Counted from the stretch's first letter, positions 39,246 to 49,440 are shown. The stretch: 64,000 bases of DNA from Isoperla grammatica (GCA_945910005.1 OX246747.1:15260746-15324745), one strand, 5' to 3'. The notes: generated by a model from the sequence alone, not told the origin. Translations and numbers: made by a program.

Positions 39246-39555
39246 CCCGTCTGGGCCCGGGGAAGAATAGGCCCAGAGTGACTCTGCTAGTCGTAAGAGG
39301 CGACGAAAGGAGACCCGTCTCGGCCCGGGGTAGAATAGGCCCAGAGTGACTCTGCTAGTCGTAAGAGGCGACAGAAGGAGACCCTGTCCCTTTCCCCCCC
39401 ACTGTCCCACTGAATATTTCTCCTCCCACTTGGCCCTGCCCTCCCTTGCTGGACTCCCGTATGACGACCCACGCGACGAACAATGGATCTGATTCGGATG
39501 TGTCTTTATTCTTCATCATCATCTTTCTCATTTTCATTATCACCCACTCATCGTC
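39246..39555 (+). mobile_element. B-head SINE with tandemly doubled head
   Basis: CCCGTCTGGGCCCGGGGAAG..GGCGACGAAAGGAGAC is followed directly by a second CCGTCTCGGCCCGGGGTAG..GGCGACAGAAGGAGACC, then a normal body. The tail is cut off after CACCCACTCATCGTC. Confidence 0.9.
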
Positions 39556-39946
39556 ATCACTACATATTTCATCGTCTATTTTTATGCATGATTTACCGAC
39601 ATCGTGATTTTCATTGGTGTCATTACAAGGTCACGATTAACTTGCGTACGAAGTGTAAACTATATCTGAACCTGGTGGCCTTGATGTTAGGGGGTGATTG
39701 TTGTTGAACAGGTGGTTGTTAGGAGTTGAAATTAAAGAATTTAACACGGAATTTGGTAACTATGGATTTCTACGATTGTTTATTGAGGTCAGAATACACA
39801 AAAAAAAGGTGAAAACTCGCTTAACTATTCTACTTTAAAAATACCAACACTTTGGCATACGCACGCCACTCGATCACGCACCCTCGCCAAAAAAACCTCA
39901 CCGCCTACTCTGTTTAAAAAAAACCACCTCTCTTTTGGGAACTATA

Positions 39947-40988
39947 ACTAACTGGTGCTCTTTTTAAATCTATATTTATGCTTACAAAAGTTGCTGGAGT
40001 GTAAGAAAACGTGCGAGATACATCACAAGAGGGAAATGCAGCCTAATCCCATGAGCAACAACGTGATTTCTCAACCCGTCTCGGCCCGGGGTAGAATAGG
40101 CCCAGAGTGACTCTGCTAGTCGTACGAGGCGACAAAAGGTGACCCTGTCCCTTCCCCCCCCCCCCCCCACTGAATATTTCTCCTCCCACTTGTCCCTGCC
40201 TTTCCTTGCTGGACTCCCGTATGACGACCCACGCGACGTACAATGGATCTGATTAATATGTGGCTTTATTCTTTATCATCATCTTTCTCATCCTCATTAT
40301 CACCCGCTCATCGTCTCGATTAGCCATAATTGCATAAATATGAGACGTTAAGCCCCATTAATCCATCTAAACTATTGTGTTATGGACCCTTTTCCTTAAA
40401 AAAAAAAAAAATCATTTGCTTTGATTTGCTGCGTAACACAAAACATACTCATGAATGGGAAAATATTTAGATCTATTAGATATAGGGATGACGACGGATA
40501 CCCGCTACCCGCCAGACCCAACCGGGTACTTGAAGGCCTATGTGTTCTATTACCCGATTACCCCAAAAAAACTTTAACTTTTTTTTTAAATTTTATTTAG
40601 GCTATTTAGATTAATTTTTTTATCCGTGATTTACCAACATAAATGAACGAACCTTAAATTAAAATTAAACGCTACCAAGAAAACGTTACCAAGGTGTCTT
40701 TCTGATCCACTGAAAATAAGCCATGTATTTTTATTGTTCGGCTAATTAGACGTTTGGCGGATAATTAGACATTCCGATTAAAATTTTTAATTTAATTTAG
40801 GCCTAATTTTTAATTACATTTTCCTTTTTTTTTACTTTGTTGGGTAACCCGGGTAACGTGATAAATCACGTTGTGAGGACTCATGGGATTAGGCTGCATT
40901 TCCCTCTTGTGATATATCTTGCACGTTCTCTGACACTCCAGCAGCTTCTGTAAGCAAAAATATAGATTTAAGAAGAGCACCAGTTAGT
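39947..40988. mobile_element. Terminal-inverted-repeat element with about 125-bp arms
   Basis: ACTAACTGGTGCTCTT at the left is mirrored by AAGAGCACCAGTTAGT at the right; the arms continue as near-perfect complements through GAGGGAAATGCAGCCTAATC / GATTAGGCTGCATTTCCCTC to about 40073 and 40862. The centre has ACCCGCTACCCGCC motifs and AT-rich DNA, with no transposase frame. A B SINE is inserted at the inner end of the left arm. Target duplication not clear. Confidence 0.75.
40075..40370 (+). mobile_element. B-head SINE
   Basis: Full head, poly-C linker, body (GATTAATATGTGGCTTTATT) and tail with hairpin CGTCTC/GAGACG. Confidence 0.92.
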
Positions 40989-40990
40989 CC

Positions 40991-41288
40991 TGCCCAGTGA
41001 CTGCTACCTTATCGTGGTGGGCGGGTTTGCGTGCTTTGATGATCCTGAGAGCTATGCCGGCGGAAGCGTATGCTTCTGGTAGGGCCACCCTAGCCGGACT
41101 GGTCGAGGAGAAGTCAGACGAAGTGCAGTCCACACCCCAATTCCCTTTCCTCCCCTTTCCCCTTTCCTCACGCGCCCTCCTACTTGCTCCAAAGAGTCCT
41201 CAATTTCATCTTCATTATCACCCACTCATCGTCTTTATTAGCCTAGTTGCAAAAATATAAGACGTTAAGCCCAAATATCAATCAATCT
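40991..41288 (+). mobile_element. A-head SINE, full length
   Basis: CCCAGTGACTGCTACCTTATC to AAGCCCAAATATCAATCAATC. Tail stem CGTCTT / AAGACG, the compensated form. Confidence 0.93.
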
Positions 41289-41394
41289 CGTCTTAATTGT
41301 TCATGATTGTCACTGTTCCCGCCCCCAGGAGGAGTTCGTGCATTTTCTCTTGAGCTTCATTGTCATGATTGTCTACCTATCAATAACTTTAGAT

Positions 41395-41690
41395 CCTGCC
41401 CAGGGACTGCTACCTTATCGTGGTGGGCAGGTTTGCGTGCTTTGTTGATCCCGAGAGTTAGGCCGGCGGAAGCGTATGCTTCTGGTAGGGCCATCCTAGC
41501 TGGACCTGTTGAGGAGAAGTCCGACGAAGTGCAGTCCACACCCCAATCCTCTTTCCTCCCCTTTCCCCTTTCCTCACGTACCCTCCTACTTGCCTCTAAA
41601 GAGCCCGCAATTTCGTCTTCATTATCACCCACTCATCGTCTTGATTAGCCAAGTTGCAAAAATATAAGACGTTAAGCCCAAATATCAATC
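41395..41690 (+). mobile_element. A-head SINE, full length, about 9-bp TSD
   Basis: CTGCCCAGGGACTGCTACC to AATATCAATC; CAATAACTT lies on both sides. Tail stem CGTCTT / AAGACG. Confidence 0.93.
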
Positions 41691-41909
41691 AATAACTTAA
41701 GATACTAGAAAATAGTACTAGTAATGTGTTTCATTGCTTGTATAGCAGATAATTAATTAGTGCTTGTATTGTCGTAACCTGAGTGGCGGCAATATGGTGA
41801 AGAAGCCTCGGATCAGAGGTGAGGGTGCGAAGCAGAAAGTGCTATGTACCATGCTATACACCTATACATCAAGTTCCTCACTGACAAAAGTGAGTTATAT
41901 TTATGAGGG

Positions 41910-42275
41910 ATGAATTATCAAGGTCAGCTTGGCCTCAGTCACATCAAAAAAGCCCACACACCCGTCCTGGTTGCCGGTCTGCCGCCCATCAAGAAAGTTG
42001 ATGCTTGTCTGCACACGGTGGTTCTTGCCGACGGCGGTGAGGTGTTAGTGTGTGGATACAACAAGTTTGGCCAATTAGGACTTGGTCATACAAATCAGCA
42101 AACCTCATTCACCCACGTGACCAACCTCCCCGAGGCTGTCATTGACATATCGTGTGGCGGGTACCATACAGTTCTTGTCTCGGCCTCGTGGGAACTCTTG
42201 ATAACATGGCGGAATAACGAAGGCCAGCTGAGTCTTGACGTAGCAAAAATCTTGTCCAGCTTCACGCGAGAGATT
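41910..42275 (+). pseudogene. RCC1-repeat protein fragment
   Basis: The plus frame contains NYQGQLGLSHIKKAHTPV, HTVVLADGGEVLVCGYNKFG, QLGLGHTNQQTSF and ISCGGYHTVLVSA, i.e. about two blades of an RCC1 beta-propeller with the GQLGLG and GGxHT signatures. The third unit is degenerate (WRNNEGQLSLD). The reading ends where sequence shared with 48725-49158 begins, at about 42275. The neighbouring plus sequence at 41791 (MVKKPRIRGEG) may be an earlier exon. Whether it is an exon of a living gene or a captured fragment cannot be told here. Confidence 0.6.
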
Positions 42276-43417
42276 TGTGGCAAGAAGTCCCAGTGTTGAA
42301 GAGGCAGCGTTCAACATCCCCCTGAGCATGCCGCAACTCGCCCTTAATGCTTTTCGGTCCTCGGTGATTAGATGGTTTACGTTCCAGTACCATTCTTGGG
42401 TCCTCCCATTCATATGATGAGCGCATTCATCGGTCCAAACTCCTCTTGAGTATTCCGCATCATCTTCCATCACTGGCCCAGGACCTAGCTTCACAGTCTT
42501 CAGGGCTTGAAGGAAGTTCCCAGCAATGGCTATTGAGAGAAGAGCTTCCCATACTACGAGGCCTCAGGGAGAGCTAGCTCCATTCTGAGAGTCATCAAAT
42601 AAAATTCGATGCATGAGAACAAATGCCGAGGGCGAAAGGCACTCGTTCCACTTGCTAGCATCCTCCGTTCCCTGAGATGTCTGAGTGGCTGGTCCGTCGA
42701 CTAGATTCTTCTTGGAAAAGTTATTTGATATCTTCGCTTTTTTCTCTTCCCTCCCAATAGAGATTGTGGAACCTTCTATCTCCTTGGACACCTCTAAGTG
42801 GAACTCTTCGATGATTAAGAGAAACATCCACAAAGCCATGGTTGCTGAGCAGATTGCTCTTTCAACTTTCCCACGCTCCTAATGTTTCAAACGCGAAGGT
42901 TGAAGCTCTTCGAATTAGAATCTCCCATGTCTCCTTCTTAGACCTCGTAGTCCTTAAAACCCTTTTCACCACTTTCTTTGTGACTAGTGTATTGCTTTGT
43001 TGACTTGTTGAACTGGTTCACCGCGACTTCAACTTCTTCCTTGCCCAAATAAACAATGGACTCTTTATCAAAAAGAGACATGAAGGCTTTGGTCCATTCT
43101 AAACATCCGATCCCCGTCATTCCCTATTTCTTACACAAAAATTCATACATTGTTCGATAGGCCACGACCGATGTCACGCTCCTATCGTAAAAAGGGCAAT
43201 ACGTCTGTCTCTTCTTTGTCAGGACGTCAGAGTTGGTGTGCAACTTTTTCTTCATAACCCTGTCAACAGTTATGTCTATTTGAACTTGATTGATGCGTAT
43301 AAAATTCTTAACCATTTCTTTCATCTCAGAAGGTATATAGTTCCTGTGTATTATGTTGAATGGGAAGGCCCCGTCACTCTTGCTCCACTGCATCCTTTCA
43401 ACTTCATCTAGTACCAA
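42276..43417 (-). pseudogene. Unidentified gene relic, copy 1
   Basis: Successive minus frames (43417-43124, 43120-42938, 42839-42564, 42494-42276) read as one broken coding region. Legible pieces include RMQWSKSDGAFPFNIIHRN, FFCxK-like Cys/aromatic runs, EDASKWNECLSPSAFVLMHR and RGVWTDECAHHMNGRTQEWY. Met- and His-rich helical character is unlike the retrotransposons. The last 440 bp match 48725-49158. I cannot name the family; a large DNA virus or a giant transposon is conceivable but unsupported. Stops and frameshifts show it is dead. Confidence 0.5.
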
Positions 43418-43642
43418 TGTGCCATGCTCCTTTCAGTAAACCATCTCTTGAGGGATGGAATCATTGAGGGGTTATCAGGGTTTGTTAGTAGATATTCGTA
43501 CTCTTTAACTGTTGTTTGTAACCCTTCTTTTAACGATATTTCCTCCTAATGGCAATTCATAGCATCTCATAGGCCTACGCATCTCCCACCATCTGCCAAG
43601 ACAACGACTTCAGGTCTGACTTCCTCTCTCCCCTCTGGTTTT
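43418..43642. other. Short non-coding link
   Basis: No open frame; separates the two relic copies. Contains CATAGGCCTACGCATC. Confidence 0.4.
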
Positions 43643-43860
43643 CTAGACACCCCATAGCCTCCTCACCCCATCAATTCCAAGTCTCAGCCTGATTGTGGCT
43701 CCGAATGAATTTATGGTTAAGGTAAACAAGTTAGTCTTAGCGATCGAGTAAAAATCATCGGAGGAGTTTTGTCCCTGCGGTCTTATAGACGAAGGCTCCT
43801 CTTCATATTGTGACACAAAGACTCCGTCCATATACCAAGAGGTATATTCCCCGAACTCCT
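43643..43860 (-). pseudogene. Unidentified gene relic, C-terminal part (probably of copy 2)
   Basis: The open minus frame EEFGEYTSWYMDGVFVSQYE, SDDFYSIAKTNLFTLTINSF, IRLRLGIDGVRRLWGV ends in a stop at 43643. It lies just beyond the 3' tail of the LINE that splits copy 2, so it is probably the continuation of 48560-49158. The junction cannot be checked without an intact homologue. Confidence 0.4.
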
Positions 43861-44362
43861 CCGAGAAGAAAATGTTTTGTCCTTGCTTTAATTTTTTTTT
43901 ATTTATTTATTTATTTATTTATTTTCCTCTTTTTGTACATTACACATTTGGATTTTTTTCTTGTACCTGCGGAAATACCTGAACCAATAAACATAGGTTT
44001 GTGGCGGTTCAGGTTTACATATAATTTACCCTTTTTTTTAATATACAGTGAACATCGACTATGATTAATTTTGATTGTAGTATTTAATGCCTAAAAGTAA
44101 ACTAAAGCTAAACTAAACTTAATATTACACTTGTTTGTTTTTTTATCTAAAATAAACAAGCAATTTTTTATATTCTATCTATGCCCTTTGGTCTAGAAAA
44201 GGGAACAAATAAATTTTAACATTTATCATGTAAGCAGCTATATATAAGATATGTGAATAACTGCGAAAGTTAATTTAAAAAACTCGGTATTACAGATTTC
44301 TTTTCAATACATTGTTTTAATGTTACCAATATTATGTTTGAAGGCCTTAGTTGGTATCGTGG

Positions 44363-47320
44363 TCATATGAAATATTTTTCAATATTACTTTGATCCTGAG
44401 ACATAACCCAGCTTTTTATTTTATGTTTGATTGACGGTGTTAGTTTATGGGTTTGCAATTCTGGCGGTAAATCATTAAATATTTTTGGCCCTAGATAAAC
44501 TACATGGCGTTGTCCAGCAGATTTATTTTTTCTTATGGATTGCAGGAGATTTTTGGTTTTGTTGCGAGTTTCATGAGTATGGTGAATGTGCTCTCCCAAT
44601 TTATATTTTATTGTGTAAATGAGCGCCGCTTTAGCGTAGAGCTGGCGTATACTTGGAACATCAAATTCTTGGAATAAAATATGTGAAGGGTAGTCCATTG
44701 GCTTGCGCAGGCAGATTTTAATAATTTTTTTTTGTATTATTTGAAGTCTATAAAGATGATTAGGGTAGCAGGCTCCCCAGCCTATAATTGCGTATTGTAT
44801 GATTGATTGAATAAATGCATAGTAAATTTTCCGGAGGAAGTGCTGATTGACTATTGAGCGAAGAAGAATAAATGTATACATGATTTTTCGTACTTTTTTA
44901 ACTAAACCATGTATATGATGGTCCCATTTTAATCTTTCATCTACAATAAGACCTAAATATTTTATCTGTGTTGTAGATTTTATTACATTAAGATGTTTTC
45001 GGAGTTCATCCGGTGGTGCACCTTTATTTGACAAGTAAAAGGTAATATATTTTGTTTTTTCCAAGTTTAGAGTCAACATGTTAGCATCTAGCCACTGTTG
45101 AATCAGTTCGAAACCTAACTTTGCCATTATGAAAACATCTTCCCATGTTTTAGCAATAAATACTAGAACGGTATCATCTGCAAAGGACATGATTTTTGCT
45201 CCCCCATATGTTTTTGAACACAAGTCATTAATGTATATAAGGAACAGAATTGGTCCTAGGACGGTTCCTTGAGGTACACCGCATTTTATTGTTCTGGGAT
45301 TACTTAATGTGTTTTCAATTCTGGTGTATTGTTGCCTATTTGAGAGATATGATTTTAGGAGTTTTAAAATAATACCTCGAATTCCGTTACGTTCAAGTTT
45401 TTCAAATAGTATTGTGTGATTGACAGTGTCGAAAGCTTTTGCCAAATCTAAAAAAATTGCCAATACCTTTTGCTTATTATCTAGTGATTCAGAAATGTCC
45501 CTACTTAATGCAAATACCGCATCTTCTGTGCCTATTCCTTTCCTGAACCCAAATTGGTTTGCTGAAAGTACGCGATTCTTATGGAGGAAGTCTTCTAATC
45601 GTGTTTTAATGCACATTTCTAAGATTTTGGCACAGTGGCAAATTAAAGATATAGGTCGATAGTTAGATACTTCTGCGCGATTTCCACTTTTAAACACAGG
45701 TTTAATTATTGATGTTTTATATAAATTGGGGAAGCAAGCTGTAGAAATACTGGTATTAGCTATATGTTGTAGTGGAAGAGCAATAAACGTTTTAATGTGT
45801 TTAAGAATTTTGCTTGATATAATATCTGGGCCCGTAGAGCAATGTGCTCGTAGGTTATTTATACAATTCATAATTTCATGAGTAGTTACTGGAGCAAAAG
45901 CAATAGAATTAGTTTGTCTTATTTCTTGTTCTCTGTATTCAAAGTTGCGGGGAATTTTTTGTTGAATTTTGTCTGCTAGTGAGGATCCAACATCAGCAAA
46001 GAAGTTGTTAAATCGATTTGCTACCTTCTCCGCGTTGCTTGTCGATGCGAGCATAGTGCCGGTTTCATCAATTATTTTAATATTTTGTGCTTTGTTGGCT
46101 TCCTTATTTGTTATTTCATTTACAACTTTCCACATTTTGGATGCACTGTCACTAACAGAGTTTATTTTTGCTTTAAAATAATCATTCTTCGTACATTTTA
46201 TAAGGTAATTAAGTTTGTTTTTATACTGCATATAATATTTTAGAAGTTTGTCATTATTAGGGTATTTAATAGTTTGTAGCCTCAGCTTATCTCTTTTTCG
46301 AATTGATGTTACTAAGCCGTTTGTTATCCATGCTTTTAGTTTACGATTTTTAGCATTATTATTGTACACTTTAATTATTGTAGAGTTTAAGATATGTTGT
46401 TTAAGCGTTGTTGTAAAAGTATCACAGGCTTTATTAGCATCAGTTTCCTGAATGACTGCCAGCCAATCTTCATTTCCAAGATAAGTTGTGAGTTTAGTGT
46501 AATCTGTTTTTTCCGTTACGTAGTAGGAAGAATGGGGCCTGTCACTGTTCAAATAATTATTAAGTTGTTTCATATTAATAATAGTGGAAAAGTGATCAGT
46601 GATGCTCGTTGTCAATATTATTGAAGTGATATTAGATTTTTGAAGAATACTGTTAAAGATAAACACATGGTCGATACAAGTTTTTGATTGTCCTGTTACC
46701 CTTGTGTCCCCATTTATGCATGATATATAACCTTGTTCATGAAGCATATCTAGATATTCCTCGGCTTGGTCATTACTGGATTTGATATTTAGATTTATGT
46801 CTCCTACAATTATTGGCTTCGTTTCATTATTGCACGTATTGATATGTCTACCAAGAGAATTAACAAAGTTGGTCGGGTCGTTATATGAAGGGGATCTATA
46901 TATACCTATGATATTTATTTTTTTATTATTTTTGGGGTTTTCCATTTCCAAACAAAGACTTTTGCAATAATTAATATCAGCGTCTTTTATATTGGTAATA
47001 TATCGATCGCTGACGAATATTACAACTCCGTCGTTTTTTAATATATTATTTTCAGAGAAGTATGCAGTAAAATTATTTATGGAGTAAAGGTTTTGAGCTG
47101 TGCTTTTGAGATGGGCTTCACTTAGTACTATTACATCGAAATCTGTTTCAAGACCTTGTAGGAGTACCAACATACTATCAAAGTTACAATTTATGCTTCT
47201 AATGTTCATATGAAAAATTTTAAACCCTTCCTCATTTAACAGTTCCTTACACCTCAAAATGTCATTTATAGTTTCAGTTTTTATATCATTTAGTTCTTGT
47301 ATTTCACTAACCCAAGACAT
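44363..47320 (-). CDS. LINE ORF2: APE endonuclease and reverse transcriptase, intact 985 codons
   Basis: ATG at 47320 (MSWVSEIQELNDIKTE). Endonuclease, roughly residues 35-250: FHMNIRSINCNFDSML, VIVLSEAHLKS, IIGIYRSPSYND, VGDINLNI, IDHVFIF and SITDHFSTII. Reverse transcriptase, roughly 500-760: NYRPISLICHCAKILE, ANQFGFRKGIGTEDAV, AIFLDLAKAFDTVNH, CGVPQGTVLGPILF, MSFADDTVL with the catalytic Asp pair, and the thumb region TKYITF..KYLGLIVDERL. The C-terminus (WNDLPPEL-like FNDLPPELQTH) ends without RNase H. Length is that of complete CR1/jockey-type ORF2. No stop or frameshift, so the copy is young and might still be mobile. Confidence 0.9.
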   Translation of the reverse strand: MSWVSEIQELNDIKTETINDILRCKELLNEEGFKIFHMNIRSINCNFDSMLVLLQGLETDFDVIVLSEAHLKSTAQNLYSINNFTAYFSENNILKNDGVVIFVSDRYITNIKDADINYCKSLCLEMENPKNNKKINIIGIYRSPSYNDPTNFVNSLGRHINTCNNETKPIIVGDINLNIKSSNDQAEEYLDMLHEQGYISCINGDTRVTGQSKTCIDHVFIFNSILQKSNITSIILTTSITDHFSTIINMKQLNNYLNSDRPHSSYYVTEKTDYTKLTTYLGNEDWLAVIQETDANKACDTFTTTLKQHILNSTIIKVYNNNAKNRKLKAWITNGLVTSIRKRDKLRLQTIKYPNNDKLLKYYMQYKNKLNYLIKCTKNDYFKAKINSVSDSASKMWKVVNEITNKEANKAQNIKIIDETGTMLASTSNAEKVANRFNNFFADVGSSLADKIQQKIPRNFEYREQEIRQTNSIAFAPVTTHEIMNCINNLRAHCSTGPDIISSKILKHIKTFIALPLQHIANTSISTACFPNLYKTSIIKPVFKSGNRAEVSNYRPISLICHCAKILEMCIKTRLEDFLHKNRVLSANQFGFRKGIGTEDAVFALSRDISESLDNKQKVLAIFLDLAKAFDTVNHTILFEKLERNGIRGIILKLLKSYLSNRQQYTRIENTLSNPRTIKCGVPQGTVLGPILFLIYINDLCSKTYGGAKIMSFADDTVLVFIAKTWEDVFIMAKLGFELIQQWLDANMLTLNLEKTKYITFYLSNKGAPPDELRKHLNVIKSTTQIKYLGLIVDERLKWDHHIHGLVKKVRKIMYTFILLRSIVNQHFLRKIYYAFIQSIIQYAIIGWGACYPNHLYRLQIIQKKIIKICLRKPMDYPSHILFQEFDVPSIRQLYAKAALIYTIKYKLGEHIHHTHETRNKTKNLLQSIRKNKSAGQRHVVYLGPKIFNDLPPELQTHKLTPSIKHKIKSWVMSQDQSNIEKYFI

Positions 47321-47567
47321 ATTGTTACTTTTAAGTTAGATTGATAGTTTCCTATTAGTATATCTAATATTAAGCTGCGTATCTTGAGCGAGTCAAGATT
47401 AAACTAAAATTATAGTATAAAAATATATTATTATTAAGAAAATAAACTATAACTCTCTACACGAATAAAAAGAATAAGTGATAATAGTATCTACCACTTA
47501 TGAGGAACTTGTGCCGGTAGAAGCTTTTTCTCGTCCTTCTGTTATTTTTTTCTTTTCTTCTTATTCT

Positions 47568-48377
47568 TTAGTTGCTTATGTCCCGTAGGCTCGTAGCTAC
47601 TTGTTTACGACCATTGGTGTTCTTCCATACTATTCTTCCATCTTCAGTCCAGGTATTTCGGATCCCGAATTTCTCGATCGCTTTCGTTAGGACGTCTCTT
47701 CTCATTGGAGACAGGTCTTCTCGGACGACGACTCCCGTGTTTTTCAGCCGCGACTTTGACCTGAATATGAGTGACCTGATCCTGTAGCTCACGAATTTTA
47801 TTATTATCGGGCGAGGCTTGTTTCCCGAATAGCGACCTGTCCGGTGAGACCTATCTATATCTTCCAGTTCGAGTTTGATGCCCATCAGTTGTTGAACTTT
47901 GTCTAGTATCAGTGCATCTGTATTTTCTTTTTCACTTTCTTGGATACCGAAGAATCGGAGATTTTGTCTTCGTTGGTATTGTTCCAATTCATCTGCACGC
48001 TCCATGAGTTTTCCCTGCATTTCTTCAAGTTTTATGTTTTGATTTTGGATTTTCTCTTCAAGGAGATTGATTTTTTCCGGATTGAATGCCTCATTTTTCA
48101 TGAGTTCTGCCGTGACCGATTCTGTGACATGCGAAATTATTAGATTTGCAATTTTGGCCGCGACGTCATCACTCTGCAAGACTGTTAGCAGCGCCGCCTG
48201 GACTCTGGCAGCCAAGCTATCCCCGCCCGTCTGGCCTGGGCCTGACGGTACCGGCAGCTCCTGCTGGAGGTCTTGCGTCTTGCTGGTAGATGGCGCCACT
48301 TTCTTCACTGGGGTAGGCGAAGTTCCGTGGACATCGTTTAGGCCTACTTCTGCTACAGTTATTTTCTTTTTCCCCAT
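47568..48377 (-). CDS. LINE ORF1: coiled coil plus RNA-binding domain, intact 269 codons
   Basis: ATG at 48377 (MGKKKITVAEVGLNDVHG). Pro/Ser-rich N-terminus, helical segment VQAALLTVLQSDDVAAKI, then a coiled coil (KINLLEEKIQNQNIKLEEMQ...ELEQYQRRQNLRFFG), an RRM-like region (NLRFFGIQES...DRSHRTGRYSG, PIIIKFVSYRIRSLIF) and a C-terminal basic domain (DLSPMRRDVLTKAIEKFG, DGRIVWKNTNGRKQ). This is the architecture of L1-type ORF1p (transposase-22 family), which trimerises and binds element RNA. It lies directly upstream of ORF2 with the same orientation. Confidence 0.88.
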   Translation of the reverse strand: MGKKKITVAEVGLNDVHGTSPTPVKKVAPSTSKTQDLQQELPVPSGPGQTGGDSLAARVQAALLTVLQSDDVAAKIANLIISHVTESVTAELMKNEAFNPEKINLLEEKIQNQNIKLEEMQGKLMERADELEQYQRRQNLRFFGIQESEKENTDALILDKVQQLMGIKLELEDIDRSHRTGRYSGNKPRPIIIKFVSYRIRSLIFRSKSRLKNTGVVVREDLSPMRRDVLTKAIEKFGIRNTWTEDGRIVWKNTNGRKQVATSLRDISN

Positions 48378-48560
48378 TTTTATCAGTTAATAAGTTGTTG
48401 AGAAGGACGATTTGAAGCTATGATAGACTCACCCGGATGACAGATGTTTTGGACAATCTCTTTTTTATGGTTTAATACGTCACACGCTGTTGCATATTCA
48501 CTTTTTGCTATTTTTCGCTACCGGCACTCACAGCTCGTGTCTAGTGGACTCGCGCCATCT

Positions 48561-49158
48561 TGACTTGTCCCTCTTGACTTGATACCAAGCAATGCCAATA
48601 AGCGCCTGTTCATCTCCATACACTTTTTATTGTCGACCATGGTATTTGAGAGGTACAGGCTCATTGAATTGTCGCTTGATTGGAGGGTCACGACCTTCAT
48701 TAATCTCGGGTCCATTCGATGATTTGTGGTGAGAAGTCCCAGTGTTGTAGAGGCAGCGTTCAACATCCCCATGAGCATGCCGCAACTCGTCCTTAATGCT
48801 GTTCGGTCCTCGGTGATTAGATGGTTTACGTTCCAGTACCATTCTTGGGTCCTCCCATTAAAATGATGAGCGCATTCATCGGTCTAAACTCCTCTTGATT
48901 ATTCTACTTCATCTTCCATCACAGGCCCACAGGACCTAGCTTCACAGTATTTAAGGCTTGAAGGAAGTTCCCAGCAATGGCTATTGAGGAGAAGAGCTTC
49001 CCAAACTCAGAGGCCTCAAGGAGTGCTAGCTCCATTCTGAGAGAGTCATCAAATAAAAAACGATGCATAAGAGCAAATGCCGAGAACGAAAGGCACTCGT
49101 TCCACTTACTAGCATCCTCCGTTCCCTGAGACGTCTGAATGGCTGGTCCGTCGACAAG
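48561..49158 (-). pseudogene. Unidentified gene relic, copy 2, N-terminal side
   Basis: Shares about 430 bp with 42276-42712. The minus frames read EDASKWNECLSFSAFALMHR, FGKLFSSIAIAGNFLQALNT, HFNGRTQEWYWNVNHLITED, MLNAASTTLGLLTTNHRMDP and DNKKCMEMNRRLLALLGIK before the LINE 5' end. One frameshift near 48925. The left end is a (TA)n run at 49161. Family unknown; see copy 1. Confidence 0.5.
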
Positions 49159-49160
49159 AT

Positions 49161-49182
49161 TATATATATATATATATATATG
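49161..49182. repeat. (TA)n microsatellite
   Basis: Eleven TA units; another TA run follows at 49337-49352, so the 144-bp element sits between two TA runs. Confidence 0.95.
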
Positions 49183-49190
49183 TAGTACTA

Positions 49191-49334
49191 GGTTCTCAGG
49201 TTGCTGTCCACGTAACTTGCTCTCTAGACACTGGTTGCTGGCCCAGAAATGGGCCATTGTCATTGTCCCGACGTTTCGGCAAAATCGCATTTGCTATCTT
49301 CAGGATGATCCGTTGGTTTCAGAGGCTGAGAACC
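49191..49334 (-). mobile_element. 144-bp hammerhead-ribozyme-containing repeat (Penelope-like/retrozyme-like)
   Basis: Ends GGTTCTCAG / CTGAGAACC are a 9-bp perfect inverted pair. On the minus strand CTGAAGA (49297-49303) fits the hammerhead box CUGANGA, followed by a GCAAA..TTTGC stem and GAAA then C and GTC (49270-49277), the GAAA box and a NUH cleavage triplet. The order and spacing match minimal hammerheads known from Penelope-like retroelement terminal repeats. Stem I pairing is not obvious, so activity is unproven. Confidence 0.6.
49270..49303 (-). ncRNA. Hammerhead ribozyme core (predicted)
   Basis: CUGAAGA, 5-bp stem II (GCAAA/UUUGC) with a 6-base loop, CGAAAC, GUC. All invariant core positions that I can assign are present. 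Stem III would be minimal, as in dimer-type hammerheads. Confidence 0.5.
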
Positions 49335-49383
49335 GAATATATATATATATTGTTTATAAATTTGTGTTAAGAGATCCCCATCT

Positions 49384-49440
49384 ACTTATCGTGGTGGGCA
49401 GGTTTGTTCGCTTTGATGATTCCTGGAGCTATGCCGGCAT
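49384..49440 (+). mobile_element. SINE head A fragment
   Basis: CTTATCGTGGTGGGCAGGTTTG to AGCTATGCCGGC; no body or tail. Confidence 0.8.

Larger units (their letters stand above)
43890..48560 (-). mobile_element. CR1/L2-group LINE, apparently intact
   Basis: About 4.7 kb with two unbroken ORFs: ORF1 47568-48377 and ORF2 44363-47320, 247 bp apart, a 5' UTR of about 180 bp and an AT-rich 3' UTR ending in (AAAT)n at 43900-43925 (minus sense). The simple-repeat tail and the absence of RNase H fit the CR1/L2/jockey side of the LINE tree. It is inserted in the unidentified gene relic. Target duplication not found. Confidence 0.85.
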
